Positions 62,910 through 64,000 of a stretch of DNA of 64,000 nt are shown piece by piece (the stretch's first letter is position 1; the number at the start of each line of letters is the position of its first letter). Origin of the DNA: Halopelagius longus (lineage in GTDB: Archaea > Halobacteriota > Halobacteria > Halobacteriales > Haloferacaceae); assembly GCF_900100875.1 (NCBI RefSeq), contig NZ_FNKQ01000001.1, forward strand, positions 186,001 through 250,000, read 5' to 3'. The position numbers were made by a program, and so were the translations under genes. The notes under the pieces are model-generated. The model had not been told where the DNA came from, searched no databases, and was given only the letters and a program-made list of their open reading frames with translations.

Positions 62910-63254
62910 CTACTCGCCGAGGCGCTCGGGTTCCTCGATGCTGTCGAGTATCTCGGCGGTGCACTCCAGCACCTTCTCCGGGTCGGCGTTGGCCGCCTCG
63001 GCGACCTGCTGGACGTGGACCGCAAGCGGCGAGAAGAGGTCGTACACCTTCTGGTTGAGTTGGTCGTCGTTGCTGTCGGCGTGGGCGTGGATGTAGTCCG
63101 TCCCGTTGCCGTACTGCATCGCCACGAAGAACGACTGTGGCTGTTCGACGTCGTCGTTCAGGAGGGCGGTCGCGTCACGAAGCGCCTGCCGGAGTTCTTT
63201 CGGGGAGTCACCCGGTTGGGGTCCGTTCGAGGGCTGGTCGGAGGTCCGTTGCAT
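62910..63254 (-). CDS. conserved haloarchaeal protein
   Basis: 114 aa soluble protein, started at MQRTSDQPS; a start nine codons earlier is possible. It is acidic with [21 protein letters not shown] near the middle and a helical ending ([26 protein letters not shown]). Reminiscent of short haloarchaeal stress proteins, but I do not recognise a family. Confidence 0.65.
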   Translation of the reverse strand: MQRTSDQPSNGPQPGDSPKELRQALRDATALLNDDVEQPQSFFVAMQYGNGTDYIHAHADSNDDQLNQKVYDLFSPLAVHVQQVAEAANADPEKVLECTAEILDSIEEPERLGE

Positions 63255-63433
63255 GGTACTCTGTCTCAGCCTACACAGCAACCGTAATAAGATTGTTGCT
63301 TAAAAAAGACTGTTCGAAGATAGAGACGTTATCGGGAGACGCCCGGTCGGCGGTCTCCGGACACGGGTCGAAGAGCGCGTTCGAGGAGGTCGTCAACGTC
63401 AGCATTAACCGCCGCGGCGGCGTCCGTCCACAC

Positions 63434-64000
63434 ATGTTCGAAGACCGCCCGGACCGGCAGGAGGTCGTCCTCGTCGGGCGTTCAAACGTCGGGAAGTCGA
63501 CGCTGATGCGCGAGTTGACGGGACACTCGAAGTTCACGACGGGGAAGAAACCCGGCGTGACGCGGAAGCCAAACCACTTCGATTGGGCCCCGGAGAGTTT
63601 CATGTTCACCGACCTGCCGGGGTTCGGGTTCATGTCCGGCGTCGAGGAGGACCGCCGCGAACAGATTATGACCGACATCGTGCGGTACATCGAGGCGAAC
63701 GCCGACGACATCCTCGCGGGCGTCCTCGTCGTGGACGGAAAGAGCGTCGTCGACATCATCGACCGCCACTCCGGCCCCGACGAGATACCGCACGACGTGG
63801 AGATGTTTCACTTCCTGCGCGAACTCGAAATCCCCGTCGTCGTCGCCGTCAACAAGATGGACAAGGTGGACGACGAGGACGAACGCCTCGACGAACTCTG
63901 CGACCGACTCGGCCTGATGCCGCCCTGGAAGCAGTGGCAGGACACCATCGCGCCGATAACCGCCAAGCGCGGGAACATCGAACCGTTGCTCTCCGCCCTC
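63434..64000 (+). CDS. engB: EngB-type GTPase, truncated by the window end
   Basis: First 189 residues of a small GTPase: GRSNVGKST at 15-23, GVTRKPNHF (switch I), DLPGFGFM (switch II) and NKMD (G4). The archaeal EngB family is a YihA-like ribosome-assembly GTPase. A TTAAAAAA box at about 63300 lies well upstream; the stop is beyond the window. Confidence 0.9.
   Translation, partial: MFEDRPDRQEVVLVGRSNVGKSTLMRELTGHSKFTTGKKPGVTRKPNHFDWAPESFMFTDLPGFGFMSGVEEDRREQIMTDIVRYIEANADDILAGVLVVDGKSVVDIIDRHSGPDEIPHDVEMFHFLRELEIPVVVAVNKMDKVDDEDERLDELCDRLGLMPPWKQWQDTIAPITAKRGNIEPLLSAL

Noticed and set aside
1-64000. tRNA, rRNA or CRISPR loci
   Set aside because: No T-loop (GGTTCRANTCC) within a cloverleaf context, no rRNA core and no regularly spaced repeats were seen on either strand by eye.
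1-64000. Transposase or integrase genes and target-site duplications
   Set aside because: No DDE, HUH or tyrosine-recombinase motif in any plausible reading frame; the 17.6-19.6 kb insertion has no visible transposition gene.

Overview
This window comes from a haloarchaeon. GC content is high throughout, proteins are strongly acidic, and many starts sit about 25-30 bases after a TATA-like box with almost no leader. It encodes archaeal Spt4/Rpo7/aIF2-gamma, a Kae1-Bud32 fusion, S24e, twin-arginine lipoproteins and a haloarchaeal gas-vesicle cluster. A Haloferacaceae-type chromosome is likely, but I cannot name a genus from sequence alone.

Layout. 0-8.4 kb holds unrelated metabolic and membrane genes: a VOC dioxygenase, a beta-keto acid cleavage enzyme with a Cys-rich partner, an Old Yellow Enzyme homologue, a TrkA-like protein and a DapA-family aldolase. 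8.4-13.2 kb is a molybdenum/tungsten uptake locus: a ModE/TOBE regulator, a Tup-type ABC importer, and a divergent MOT1-type transporter. A dyad lies in the shared promoter region. 14.5-22.6 kb is a minus-strand information-processing block (RdgB, DUF5808, Kae1-Bud32, S24e, dephospho-CoA kinase, Spt4, Rpo7, PIN, aIF2-gamma). It is interrupted by a plus-strand RsmC-like methyltransferase and a structured non-coding stretch. 22.7-30 kb carries an SDR, lipoproteins, a metallo-hydrolase, an EamA transporter and an AAA ATPase with a His/Asp tail.

30.2-35.3 kb is assimilatory nitrate reduction: nitrate reductase, MobA-like cofactor protein, nitrite reductase and a tiny trailing ORF. nasA and nasD share an upstream sequence motif. 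This pathway needs a molybdenum cofactor, so the 8.4-13.2 kb transport locus could plausibly support it. 35.3-51.6 kb is mostly housekeeping: thiolase, antiporter, acyl-CoA ligase, SerRS, Tsr3, Nog1-like GTPase and DUF389.

51.7-58.7 kb is a gas-vesicle cluster in two divergent arms, gvpANO (minus) and gvpFGHIJKLM (plus). It holds all eight genes reported as sufficient for vesicle formation but lacks gvpC, gvpD and gvpE. Several Gvp proteins carry long acidic low-complexity expansions. A similar acidic unknown protein (58.66-59.83 kb) abuts the cluster. The window ends with 5-FTHF cyclo-ligase, a SRPBCC protein, a zinc alcohol dehydrogenase and the start of an EngB-type GTPase.
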